A stretch of 64,000 nt of DNA from positions 62,001-126,000 of the forward strand of contig NZ_JAIFZQ010000022.1 in assembly GCF_019710585.1 (NCBI RefSeq). The letters run 5' to 3'. The translations under genes and the position numbers were made by a program. Positions 16,786 through 25,070 of this stretch are shown here, piece by piece. The notes under the pieces were generated by a model. The model was not told where the DNA came from, made no database searches, and worked only from the letters and a program-made list of their open reading frames with translations. The first letter of the stretch is position 1, and each line of letters opens with the position of its first letter. The stretch comes from Arthrobacter sp. MAHUQ-56. GTDB lineage: Bacteria > Actinomycetota > Actinomycetes > Actinomycetales > Micrococcaceae.

Positions 16786-17853
16786 ATGACTGAGAACCTC
16801 TTCCGGGTCGGCGTCCTAGGCGCCGGCGACATCGCCCAGGCCGCCCACTTCCCCGCCGCCCGCAAGTCCAAAGAGATTGAGCTCTACGCTATCTGCGACG
16901 CCGCCGATGACCTGCGCGAACGCATGTCCCTGATCCACCAGCCCACCACCACCTTCGACGATTACGACAAGATGCTCAACGACGAAAACGTCGACGCCGT
17001 CGTCGTAGCTGTTGCCGACCAGTTCCACGTACCGCTGGCCATCCGGGCCCTCGAAGCAGGCAAGCACGTCCTCGTCGAAAAGCCCATGGGCGTCGCCGTC
17101 GAAGAAGCCGAAGAACTTGCAGCCGCGCAGAAGCGCAGCGGCAAGGTGGTCCTCGTGGGACACGAAAAACGCTACGACCCAGGCATCGCCTACGCCCACG
17201 ACTTCATCCGCGACGAAATCGGCGAACTCATCGGTCTCAAGCACTGGTACTGCGACTCCACCTACCGCTACCAGGTCACCGATACCATCCGCCCCCTGAT
17301 CGAGCACAGCAAGGCCCCCCGCCGCCCCGCCGGCGACCCCAAGGCCAACCGCCAGCGCTACTACGTCCTCGGCCACGGAAGCCACCTGCTCGACACCGCC
17401 CGCTACCTCGGCGGCCCCATCAACGCCATCCGCACCCGCCTGTCCACCAAGGCAGGCACCTACTGCTGGTTCCTCGACGTCGAATTCGAAAACGGCTGCC
17501 TCGGCCAGCTCGACCTCACCCTCGCCGTGCGCATGGACTGGTGGGAAGGCTTCCAGATCTACGGCAGCGAGGGCAGCGTCATCGGCAAAATCCACAACCC
17601 CTGGTACCTCAAGGCCGCCGAAGTCCAGGCCTTCTCCGTCAAGGACGGCATGTTCCACCAGCCCATCGGCGCGGACGCAAACGTCTTCCGCCTCCAGCTC
17701 GAAGACCTCGCCCAGGCCGCCCGCACCGGTTCCACTCCCCGCGGCGCCACCGCCCAGGACGGCCTTGCCAGCGTGCGCGGCATGGTCGCCCTCGCCCGCT
17801 CGGTCGAATCCGGAGACTGGGTACGCCTGGCCGACGTCGAGGGAGCGGTCTGA
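16786..17853 (+). CDS. Gfo/Idh/MocA family oxidoreductase
   Basis: A 355-residue NAD(P)-dependent dehydrogenase. Rossmann motif VGVLGAGDIAQAAHFPA at the N-terminus, the family lysine in HVLVEKPMGV near residue 97, and a C-terminal GFO_IDH_MocA_C half (VLGHGSHLLDTARYLGG). Such enzymes oxidise or epimerise sugars and inositols, often at C3. Its stop overlaps the next start (TGATG), so it is translated together with the isomerase. The strand is very C-rich in third positions. Confidence 0.9.
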   Translation: MTENLFRVGVLGAGDIAQAAHFPAARKSKEIELYAICDAADDLRERMSLIHQPTTTFDDYDKMLNDENVDAVVVAVADQFHVPLAIRALEAGKHVLVEKPMGVAVEEAEELAAAQKRSGKVVLVGHEKRYDPGIAYAHDFIRDEIGELIGLKHWYCDSTYRYQVTDTIRPLIEHSKAPRRPAGDPKANRQRYYVLGHGSHLLDTARYLGGPINAIRTRLSTKAGTYCWFLDVEFENGCLGQLDLTLAVRMDWWEGFQIYGSEGSVIGKIHNPWYLKAAEVQAFSVKDGMFHQPIGADANVFRLQLEDLAQAARTGSTPRGATAQDGLASVRGMVALARSVESGDWVRLADVEGAV

Positions 17854-18689
17854 TGGAGATCGCAATCTTCGCCAAAACCTTCGAAGCCGCCGGCATCGAA
17901 GAAAACATGGCCGCCGTCGCTGCGGCCGGCATTACCGCCGTCCAATACAACCTCTCCATCGCAGGAATCGACACTGTCCCCGAGAAAGTGGACGCGGATA
18001 CGATCGAGAAGATCAAATCAGCAGCGGCCACCCACAACGTGCGGCTGGCGGCAATCTCGGGGACCTTCAACACCGCACACCCCGATCCGGCGGTGCGCGA
18101 AACCGGGCTAACCCGGTTCGCTGAACTCGTCCGGGTATCCGTCGAACTCGGCATTCCCGTCATCACGCTCTGCAGCGGAAGCCGTGACCCGGAGGACATG
18201 TGGCGTTTCCACCCGGACAACGCCACCCCTGAAGCCTGGGCCGACTCCCGCCAGTCCCTGACCCGGCTCGCCCGCCTCGCAGAGGAAGCCGGCATCACCG
18301 TCGCCGTCGAACCTGAGCACACGAACGTCGTCTCCACTGCCGACCTCGCCCACACAATGCTGGACGAAATCGGATCCCCGGCCCTGAAAATCGTCTTCGA
18401 CGCAGCCAACATCCTCGATACAGATGACCTGTCGGACGCCACGACGGCCGGGATCATCGACCACGCGTTAAAGACACTCGGGCCGGACATTGCGCTGGCC
18501 CATGCCAAAGAGCTCGTCCCCGGCCGCCGGGCACTTGCTCCGGGCCAGGGGGCACTGCCTTGGCAGTACATCCTCAGCGGGCTGTCAGCTGCCGGATACA
18601 GCGGCGCGCTGGTGATGCATGGCCTGCCCGAGTCCGAGGTCGGTTCCGGGGTCGCGTTCCTGCGCCAACAGCTGGAGGTTACCGTCTGA
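17853..18689 (+). CDS. Sugar phosphate isomerase/epimerase family TIM barrel
   Basis: A 278-residue protein of the xylose isomerase-like/AP endonuclease 2 fold. Metal ligands are suggested by VAVEPEHTNV, LKIVFDAANIL and IALAHAKEL. It starts 1 bp inside the stop of the dehydrogenase gene and its own stop overlaps the next start in the same way. Members paired with Gfo/Idh enzymes often act on keto-sugars made by that partner; that role is inferred here. Confidence 0.85.
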   Translation: MEIAIFAKTFEAAGIEENMAAVAAAGITAVQYNLSIAGIDTVPEKVDADTIEKIKSAAATHNVRLAAISGTFNTAHPDPAVRETGLTRFAELVRVSVELGIPVITLCSGSRDPEDMWRFHPDNATPEAWADSRQSLTRLARLAEEAGITVAVEPEHTNVVSTADLAHTMLDEIGSPALKIVFDAANILDTDDLSDATTAGIIDHALKTLGPDIALAHAKELVPGRRALAPGQGALPWQYILSGLSAAGYSGALVMHGLPESEVGSGVAFLRQQLEVTV

Positions 18690-19525
18690 TGCCCTCCTTG
18701 ATCCGGGACGACGGCGCCAGCCTCGAATACCAGGTCGTTGAACCGGCCGCACCCGGCTCCGACCGCCGCCCGTTCATCTTCCAGCACGGGATGGGCGGTA
18801 ACCGGAACCAGCCCCTTGGCTACGTCAAGCAGATCGCGAAGACAACACTGGTGTGCATGGACGCCCGCGGGCACGGGGGCAGTAGCGACGTCACCGACGA
18901 CCACTGTTCCTTCGACGCCTTCGCAGACGACATCATTGCCCTCGCCGACGACCTGGGCTTTGACACCTTCGTGGCCGGCGGAATCTCCCTCGGTGCCGGT
19001 ACCGCACTCAACCTTGCCGTGCGGTATCCCGAACGGGTTGCAGGGCTCGTCCTGTGCCGTCCCGCGTGGCTGGAGCACCGGCAGGCCGAACGCAACACGG
19101 CCTCCTACGAGCTGATCGCCAATCTCCTCGATGAATACGAAACGGAAGAAGCCCTCGACCGACTTACCGCCAGCGAGATCTACCGCGGCGTGGCCGCCGA
19201 ATCGGCAGCAGCCGCGCAGTCCCTCCGCCATCAAATCACCCGCCCCAAGGCCGCGGTCAACGCATCAATCCTGCGCCGGTTCCCCACCACCGCCCCGACC
19301 TCAAGCCGGGAGCAGTGGGCCGCGATCACAGTGCCCAGCCTTGTCGTCGGACATTTGGATGATCCCTTCCACCCCTGGGAGATCGCCAAAGCCTACTCCG
19401 AGGCGATCCCCGCCGCTGACCTGGTGGAGGTGACCAGCAAGGACCGCGATCCTGTCTCCTTCACCGCCGAGGTCGACGCGGCGATCTCCGGATTCGTGGA
19501 CTCCACCGAGTGGAAGTCCGCGTGA
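18689..19525 (+). CDS. Alpha/beta hydrolase
   Basis: A 278-residue cytosolic hydrolase. The nucleophile elbow is GGISLGAGTA, with Ser as nucleophile. The oxyanion region is FIFQHGMGGNRN, followed by DARGHGGSS. The likely acid lies in VVGHLDDPFHPWEIA, but the expected catalytic His in the last 30 residues is unclear (TSKDRDPVSF). It overlaps the isomerase gene (TGATG) and is followed 1 bp later by the ROK kinase gene. It could open a lactone or cleave an ester made by the preceding enzymes. Confidence 0.85.
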   Translation: MPSLIRDDGASLEYQVVEPAAPGSDRRPFIFQHGMGGNRNQPLGYVKQIAKTTLVCMDARGHGGSSDVTDDHCSFDAFADDIIALADDLGFDTFVAGGISLGAGTALNLAVRYPERVAGLVLCRPAWLEHRQAERNTASYELIANLLDEYETEEALDRLTASEIYRGVAAESAAAAQSLRHQITRPKAAVNASILRRFPTTAPTSSREQWAAITVPSLVVGHLDDPFHPWEIAKAYSEAIPAADLVEVTSKDRDPVSFTAEVDAAISGFVDSTEWKSA

Positions 19526-19526
19526 G

Positions 19527-20495
19527 ATGACGATCGATGTGGACGTGCCGGAGGTCCTGGCCATGGACCTGGGCGGCACGCAGCTACGCACGGCCATCTT
19601 CAGTGAAACAGCCCAGCTGGAACGTTGGAGCGTCCCGACCCCCAAGGGTGCCGCCGCGGTCGTTGATGAAATGGTCCTGCACATCGAACGTGCCCGGAAA
19701 CTCACCTCCGGGCACCTGCGCGCTGTCGGAATCAGTGCCCTGGGACCCGTGGACCCGGTGACCGGGGCGATCCGGGACGCGCCCAACATCGGCGTCTACG
19801 ACACGTTCCCCCTCCGCCAGATGCTGCAGGAACGCGTGGCACTGCCAATCGAAATCATCAACGATGCCAACGCCGCCACCATCAGCGAATGGCAACTGGG
19901 ATCCGGGCGCGGAACCAGAGACTTCTGCTACGTGACCATCAGCACCGGAATCGGCTGCGGGATCATCGCCGGAGGCCAGCTCATTACCGGGCACCACGGG
20001 GCTGCGGGAGAATTCGGCAGAATCATCGTCCGTGCACCCGGTGAATTGGAAGCAAGAACCCTCGAGGACTACGCCTCAGGGACAGCAATAGCCGGCCACG
20101 CCGCAGAGCTGCTGGAAACCACAGCCGCCCCCCGCCTGAAGGAAGCGGCGCAGACCCACAAGATCACCGCCAAGCTCGTCGGCGAACTCGCCGCCCAGGG
20201 GGACCCCGCCTGCATCACCCTAATGCGTGAAGCAGGCACCAGAGTCGGCGTAGCCATCGGCAACCTGGTCAGGGTGCTCGACCCCGAATTGATAGCCATC
20301 GGCGGCGGCGTCGCCCGTGCCGGCGACACCCTTTGGAACCCGCTCATGGAAGCCCTTTCCAACACTCTTTCCCGGGACGGCTACCCCATCCCCCGCGTCG
20401 TGCATGCCGAGCTCAGCGACGATGCCGGCCTGTATGGCGCGGCCATTGCCGCCCGAAAATTACTCAACGCCACCGCCGGCGCAACCGCACGCTAA
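19527..20495 (+). CDS. ROK family sugar kinase
   Basis: A 322-residue kinase-type ROK protein without a DNA-binding domain. It has MDLGGTQLRTAIF (ATP phosphate loop), IINDANAATISEW (catalytic Asp) and STGIGCGIIAGG. Most ROK kinases have GEIGH followed by a CxCGxxGC zinc site; here the segment is GEFGRIIVRAPGELEA, lacking both the His and the cysteines. It is therefore a zinc-free variant or has altered specificity. As the last gene of the sugar operon it probably phosphorylates glucose or a related released sugar. Confidence 0.87.
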   Translation: MTIDVDVPEVLAMDLGGTQLRTAIFSETAQLERWSVPTPKGAAAVVDEMVLHIERARKLTSGHLRAVGISALGPVDPVTGAIRDAPNIGVYDTFPLRQMLQERVALPIEIINDANAATISEWQLGSGRGTRDFCYVTISTGIGCGIIAGGQLITGHHGAAGEFGRIIVRAPGELEARTLEDYASGTAIAGHAAELLETTAAPRLKEAAQTHKITAKLVGELAAQGDPACITLMREAGTRVGVAIGNLVRVLDPELIAIGGGVARAGDTLWNPLMEALSNTLSRDGYPIPRVVHAELSDDAGLYGAAIAARKLLNATAGATAR

Positions 20496-20578
20496 CCCCT
20501 AAGCGAAAACCGTTGGGACAGCTCCGCAGGCTGCAAGGAGGCGCCTGACATGCCCCACACGAAGGAAAGGAGACGACC

Positions 20579-20812
20579 GTGAGATTGGTCCTTTGCCTGG
20601 CCGACAAAAAAGAGTGGAAAGTCGACGACTTCAACTCACTCGCACGCCAGGAAATCAATCTCCGGCGCTCCCGCCTCGTCTGTATCGCCTGCGGCGGCAA
20701 AGCATACTTCCGCAGATCCGGCCGCAACACGCGGCCCAGTTTTTGGGCCCGCCATATCGCAGGCTGCAAAGTCGTCACACCCACGTGGAGCGCCTTCCGC
20801 TACCTCCAATAG
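20579..20812 (+). CDS. Small zinc-binding-like protein, CoiA N-terminal style (77 aa)
   Basis: It starts with GTG after AAAGGAG. The residues CIACGGKAYFRRSGRNTRPS, FWARHIAGC resemble the N-terminal metal knuckle of CoiA-like competence nucleases (CxxC, then R-G-x-x-R-x-x-F-x-x-H). No nuclease domain follows, so it may be a stand-alone knuckle or a truncated relative. It sits between the sugar operon and an aldo/keto reductase without clear linkage to either. Confidence 0.55.
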   Translation: MRLVLCLADKKEWKVDDFNSLARQEINLRRSRLVCIACGGKAYFRRSGRNTRPSFWARHIAGCKVVTPTWSAFRYLQ

Positions 20813-20906
20813 AACACCGCACCCACCGACTACGTCAGGCTCCCATGTGAGGTGCCCGCGCGGGTACTCCGCTCCGACAGGAACCCTCTCGATCAAAGGA
20901 CATCCC

Positions 20907-21785
20907 ATGCAACCCGTTACTTCCGCCCCTACAGTCTCCATCGGCGGCGAACTCACCACGGGCCGCATAGGATTCGGCACACTTCAACTCACAGGTCCAG
21001 GCGAATGGGGCCCGCCCTCCGATCCCCGCGGTGCGGTTAGGCTACTGCGGCGCGCCGTCGACCTTGGCGTCAGGTTCATCGACACCGCCGACTCCTACGG
21101 CCCCTTCGTCACCGATCAGCTGATCCGTGAAGCACTCTTCCCGTATCCGGAGGATCTCATCATTGCGACAAAAGTCGGGCAATCCAGACAGGGGCCAGGA
21201 CAATGGACAGCGCTGGGCCGGCCTGAATACCTCCGCCAACAAGTTGAGCTAAGCCTCCGATTTCTGGGCCTGGACACCATTGATCTGCTTCAACTCCACC
21301 GGATCGATCCCAAAGTACCGCTCGACGACCAAATCGGGGTGCTAGCCGACCTCCAACAGGAAGGAAAGATCCGCCACATCGGCCTGTGCAAGGTCACCGT
21401 TGAGCAAATTGAATCCGCCAGACAGGTGGCACCCATCGCCACGGTCCAAAACCTGTACAACCTCAGCGACCAAAGCAGCGAAAGCGTCCTCAACTACGCC
21501 GAACGGCACGGCATAACCTTCATCCCCTGGTACCCCCTCGCAACAGGTAAACTGGCCGTCCACGGAGGCCCACTAGACACTCTGGCCAGGACCCTCGGGC
21601 ACACACCCAGCCAACTCGCCCTAGCGTGGCTACTGCACCGATCACCAGTCATCCTGCCTATCCCCGGCACGACCTCCCAAGATCACCTCGAAGAAAACGT
21701 CGCCTCCGCGCAGCTGACCCTATCACCGAGCGACTACACAGTTATCAAAGAACTCGCCACCGCGCAGCAGCACGGAACGATGTAG
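20907..21785 (+). CDS. Aldo/keto reductase
   Basis: A 292-residue NADPH-dependent reductase. The catalytic tetrad is visible: Asp and Tyr in RFIDTADSYGP, Lys in LIIATKVGQS, His in LLQLHRIDPKVP. The coenzyme region near the end is ILPIPGTTSQDHLEENV. The ATG at 20907 has AAAGGA at a good distance and is preferred to 20847. It is the single gene of its unit; substrate unknown, probably an aldehyde or keto-sugar. Confidence 0.9.
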   Translation: MQPVTSAPTVSIGGELTTGRIGFGTLQLTGPGEWGPPSDPRGAVRLLRRAVDLGVRFIDTADSYGPFVTDQLIREALFPYPEDLIIATKVGQSRQGPGQWTALGRPEYLRQQVELSLRFLGLDTIDLLQLHRIDPKVPLDDQIGVLADLQQEGKIRHIGLCKVTVEQIESARQVAPIATVQNLYNLSDQSSESVLNYAERHGITFIPWYPLATGKLAVHGGPLDTLARTLGHTPSQLALAWLLHRSPVILPIPGTTSQDHLEENVASAQLTLSPSDYTVIKELATAQQHGTM

Positions 21786-22289
21786 AAGGTACACGGCTAT
21801 CCCTCCTGGCCACTGACGAAACAGGATCATGAGGGATCTACAAAATGCGCCATCCGTTTGATCCACACCCCAACCTGACGTGGGGCCTATTTGAACAGCG
21901 CGGATGCGGCCGGTCGGCGGTGCTTAGCCTTGTCGTTCCACCCTCATCGAGTCGTTACGGGTGACATGGCCAGCTATGCTGCGGGTGATGCTTATCAAGT
22001 CGAAGATTTTTGGGACTATTTCAATGATCCCGGGCTACTGCACTCCGCTTTCCTGCCCTTCGTCTCTCAGGGAGAGATCTGAGAACATCATGAGCGGCTG
22101 TCAGTAATTTCGAATTTCGAGTCATCCTGACGCCAACCCAGATCATCGCCCCGGATAACGTGCACCTGGTGAGGACCGCCGACCCCCGCATGCCGGCTTG
22201 CTGCGCGCTGCCGGTCGTCCCGGTCCCTGTAGTCGAGGCGAACTCCGAGAAACCTTGACTGGCGCTTGCGTGTGGTTCTTGATTTGACG
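21786..22289. other. Non-coding stretch between convergent genes
   Basis: About 500 bp. A weak hairpin (ATCCCTC at 21799-21805 with GAGGGAT at 21831-21837) may end the reductase transcript. A 38-codon frame from 21966 to 22082 looks somewhat protein-like (YQVEDFWDYFNDPGLLHSAF) but has no ribosome site, so I did not call it a gene. Confidence 0.35.
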
Positions 22290-22721
22290 CTAATTGGGTT
22301 CGTCGGTTTTAGCCACGTAGACATCGCAAGGTGCGTGGTGGGCCACGTGGTTTGCCACGCTGCCCAGGAGGCGCCCTATGCCTTGCATTCGTCGATTTCC
22401 AACCACGATCATGGACGCGCCGTGGGTTTCAGCGTGCTTGATCAGTGCGGTGGCGGGCGTTTCTCGTGCGGCAAAGTGCTCTATTACGAGGTCGCCGGTG
22501 CGGAGGCGGTCAGCGACTTTTCTGGCAAGCCTTTCGGCAGCGCCTGCATTGGTCAGTAACCAGCTGTCGCTACCGCTGCTTAGAGACTCTGTCTGGTCGG
22601 TCGTATACGCCGTGAGAACGTGAAGTCTGGTTCCTAATGCGATGGCGAGGTCTCGTGCTGCGTTTGCTGCGTGTTGGGCTGTTTGGCTGCCGTCAACCCC
22701 GACGACAATGATTCCGGTCAT
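22290..22721 (-). CDS. Universal stress protein, UspA family (second copy)
   Basis: A 143-residue paralogue of the protein at 3057-3485, sharing GIIVVGVDGS at the start and GNRRMQGIGRLLGSVANHVA at the ATP-binding end. AGGAAGAG precedes the ATG. It is separated from the catabolic genes that follow by about 200 bp and is probably its own unit. Two intact copies and one remnant of the same family lie within 20 kb. Confidence 0.9.
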   Translation of the reverse strand: MTGIIVVGVDGSQTAQHAANAARDLAIALGTRLHVLTAYTTDQTESLSSGSDSWLLTNAGAAERLARKVADRLRTGDLVIEHFAARETPATALIKHAETHGASMIVVGNRRMQGIGRLLGSVANHVAHHAPCDVYVAKTDEPN

Positions 22722-22919
22722 GGTTCTCTCTTCCTATTCTTTTGTTGGCTCTGCCAGCTCCGTCAAATTCGGTGTTGTTGTTCGGCCTAGCCCCCATGGG
22801 GTCATGCCCGGAGCGAATCAGGAGCACGTTCTGCTGATTGTGAACGGAAGTTTTACGACGCTTCCACGGATGGACAGAATGGTCCTAGGGCCGAGCCAGC
22901 GAGCCGAGATTCGAGTTCG

Positions 22920-23774
22920 TTAACTGAGCATGTTCCTGAGGAGCTCAGTCTCCGTGGTGGATGGTGCCTCGAGTGAGATCCTCAGCGGCCCGGAGGGGAG
23001 TCCTCTCAGGGCGACGCCTGTTTTCAACAGGGCGATGTCCCCGCCAGAGACGGAATCGAGGGCGTCGCGGATTCGGGGTTTTAGGTGACTCGCGTCGTGG
23101 CCGCTGTTGATGGCCGTTGCAGCCGCGACAAAAAGGCGTGGGTACACGTTGGAGACGCCCGAAACTGTCCCGTCACAGCCGGCGGCAGCCACATCTAGGA
23201 TTTCCGCGTCGTTGCCTGAGTAGATCTCGAACCACGGCGGCACGGCTTTCTTGTAGCTCGCCACCGTCTCGGTGGTCATCCCAGACAGCTTTGCTCCAGT
23301 GACGCCGGGGATTTGTGCGATGCTGGCGAGAGTTTCCGGTGTCACCTGGGTCGTTGCCCGGTCCGGGAAAATGTATGCGTAAACGTTGGCAGCTGGGACC
23401 GCTTGAGCAATGGCACGGTAGTAATCGACGACCGAAGAAGGTCCGGCTGTGATGAAGTAAGGCGTGATGGCCGCAAGGCGTATCGCCCCGAGCGCGGTGG
23501 CCCTTCTGGCCAGATCCACAGCATGGCGTGAGGTCGCGGCCCCAATATGCGCAAAGACGCCGTCTGGGCCAAAGACGTTAAGGGCGGTGCTGATGACCGT
23601 CAGCCGCTCCTCATCGCCGAGCGCAGTGAACTCTGCCGTTGTGCCGGGCGTGAAGAGGTGTTCGATGCCCGCGTCTTTTAGGCTTTGGTACAGGACTGGC
23701 ACGCCGGTCAGGTCAAGGTCTCCATTGGGTGTGAAGGGGGTTACTGGAGCGCAAACCAGTTTGAATTTCCGCAA
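22920..23774 (-). CDS. Dihydrodipicolinate synthase/N-acetylneuraminate lyase family protein
   Basis: A 284-residue class I aldolase or dehydratase-type protein. GTTAEFTAL replaces the usual GTTGE pyruvate-binding motif, the Schiff-base Lys is probably in PGVTGAKLSGM, and the Tyr in AAITPYF. The start is a TTG at 23774 with AAAGGA 7 nt upstream; longer in-frame starts exist. It is the last gene of the minus-strand arm after the alcohol dehydrogenase. It is not lysine biosynthesis by context; a 2-keto-3-deoxy sugar acid substrate is likely. Confidence 0.85.
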   Translation of the reverse strand: MRKFKLVCAPVTPFTPNGDLDLTGVPVLYQSLKDAGIEHLFTPGTTAEFTALGDEERLTVISTALNVFGPDGVFAHIGAATSRHAVDLARRATALGAIRLAAITPYFITAGPSSVVDYYRAIAQAVPAANVYAYIFPDRATTQVTPETLASIAQIPGVTGAKLSGMTTETVASYKKAVPPWFEIYSGNDAEILDVAAAGCDGTVSGVSNVYPRLFVAAATAINSGHDASHLKPRIRDALDSVSGGDIALLKTGVALRGLPSGPLRISLEAPSTTETELLRNMLS

Positions 23775-23888
23775 CGCAAATTCCTTTCTGTGGGGTGGCT
23801 GCACGTTCCGTGTCGGTGATGTCATCGAGACGACCACTGCGTCCGAATATTCCGCTTGAGAAGAAGATCAAAGGAAAAGGTGCCTCGG

Positions 23889-24905
23889 TTAGCTGTTGGG
23901 CATCAAAACTGCGCGACCGCGGATGTGTCCGTTCTTGAGCCTTTTGAGGGCCTCGTTGGCATCGTTTAGAGGAAAGGCTTCACAGTGGGCGCGGATCTTT
24001 CCCTCAGCGGCTAGTGTCAGGACTTCTCGCATCTGTTGGCGCGTGCCCAGGATTGACCCTACGACTGTTTTCTCCTGGGCGAAGGGCAACGGACCGACTT
24101 CCCCGTCCGCCCCGACGACTATGATCCCGCCGGGTTTGGTGGCCTGGATGGCGTGGGAGAGCACGACGCTCGATGGTGCGAACACGATGGTGGAGTCCAT
24201 TCCGCCATGGCGGCGGATGAGCGACCCGGCACCATGTTCTCGGGAAGAATCGATGACTGTGGCACCGAGCTCGTCGGCCAGGTCCTGGTGTTCCTTGCCA
24301 CGCGTTACGGCGTAGACGTCAGCGCCATGCAAGGCGGCCATTTGAATTACGAGGTGTCCCACCCCGCCGACGCCGTAGACTGCGACCTTTTTACCCGGCG
24401 ACAGCCGGGCTTTGCTGACACTTCCGTAGGCGGTGATTCCAGGGCAAAGCAGCGGAGCCGCGTCGAGATCAGAGACGCCTTCCGGCAGCCGGTAGGCGAA
24501 GTCCGCTTCTGCAATCATGTACTCGGCGTAGCCGCCGTTTACGTTCTCGCCCGTAATTTTTTTGCTGCGGCACAGCTGTTCACGCCCGCTGATGCAGAAC
24601 TCGCAGCCGCGGCAGGTGGAGAAGATCGGTTGGACGCCTACCCGGTCGCCGGCCTTGAAGTCGGTAATCCCGGCCCCAACCTCCTCGATTGCTCCTACGA
24701 CCTCATGTCCGGGGATGATGGGCAACTGGGCCGGAGTTGAGGGAGCCCAGTCGCCTTCGATCATATGCAGGTTGGAACGGCACACTCCGCAGGCGGTCAC
24801 TCTGATAAGGAGCTGGCCGGGGCCCGGGGATGGTGTCTCAACGTCGGCGATGTCGAGGGCGTTGGTTTCGATGGGTCCAAGGGATTTGAGCATGGCTGCC
24901 AGCAT
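23889..24905 (-). CDS. Zinc-dependent alcohol dehydrogenase
   Basis: A 338-residue medium-chain dehydrogenase of the AdhA type. The catalytic zinc ligands are in ACGVCRSNLH and IPGHEVVG. The structural zinc cysteines are all present in CRGCEFCISGREQLC. The NAD-binding loop is VYGVGGVGHLVIQMA. AGGAG precedes the ATG. It oxidises an alcohol or hydroxy-sugar derivative with NAD, and probably feeds the DapA-type enzyme encoded next. Confidence 0.92.
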   Translation of the reverse strand: MLAAMLKSLGPIETNALDIADVETPSPGPGQLLIRVTACGVCRSNLHMIEGDWAPSTPAQLPIIPGHEVVGAIEEVGAGITDFKAGDRVGVQPIFSTCRGCEFCISGREQLCRSKKITGENVNGGYAEYMIAEADFAYRLPEGVSDLDAAPLLCPGITAYGSVSKARLSPGKKVAVYGVGGVGHLVIQMAALHGADVYAVTRGKEHQDLADELGATVIDSSREHGAGSLIRRHGGMDSTIVFAPSSVVLSHAIQATKPGGIIVVGADGEVGPLPFAQEKTVVGSILGTRQQMREVLTLAAEGKIRAHCEAFPLNDANEALKRLKNGHIRGRAVLMPNS

Positions 24906-25070
24906 GATTAACTCCTGCGCTTTCGTCGGTTAGGGACGCAACCATGGGCTGGTACTAACCGCATTGTGGTTTTTTGCCGTGCGGGTCTGCCCCGGTGGCC
25001 GGTACTGTGTCAGGCCCTTGTAAGCTCCGGAGACGACACGGCATCCCAGGCCGATCAGGTCGTCCTCAGG

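Noticed and set aside
17639..19234. A 531-codon open frame on the minus strand across the isomerase and hydrolase genes
   Set aside because: Both plus-strand genes have clear motifs and coupled starts. The reverse frame is Ser/Arg-rich and has no recognisable domain.
21966..22082. A possible 38-residue protein in the gap after the aldo/keto reductase gene
   Set aside because: It looks partly protein-like but has no ribosome site, and I know no related family.
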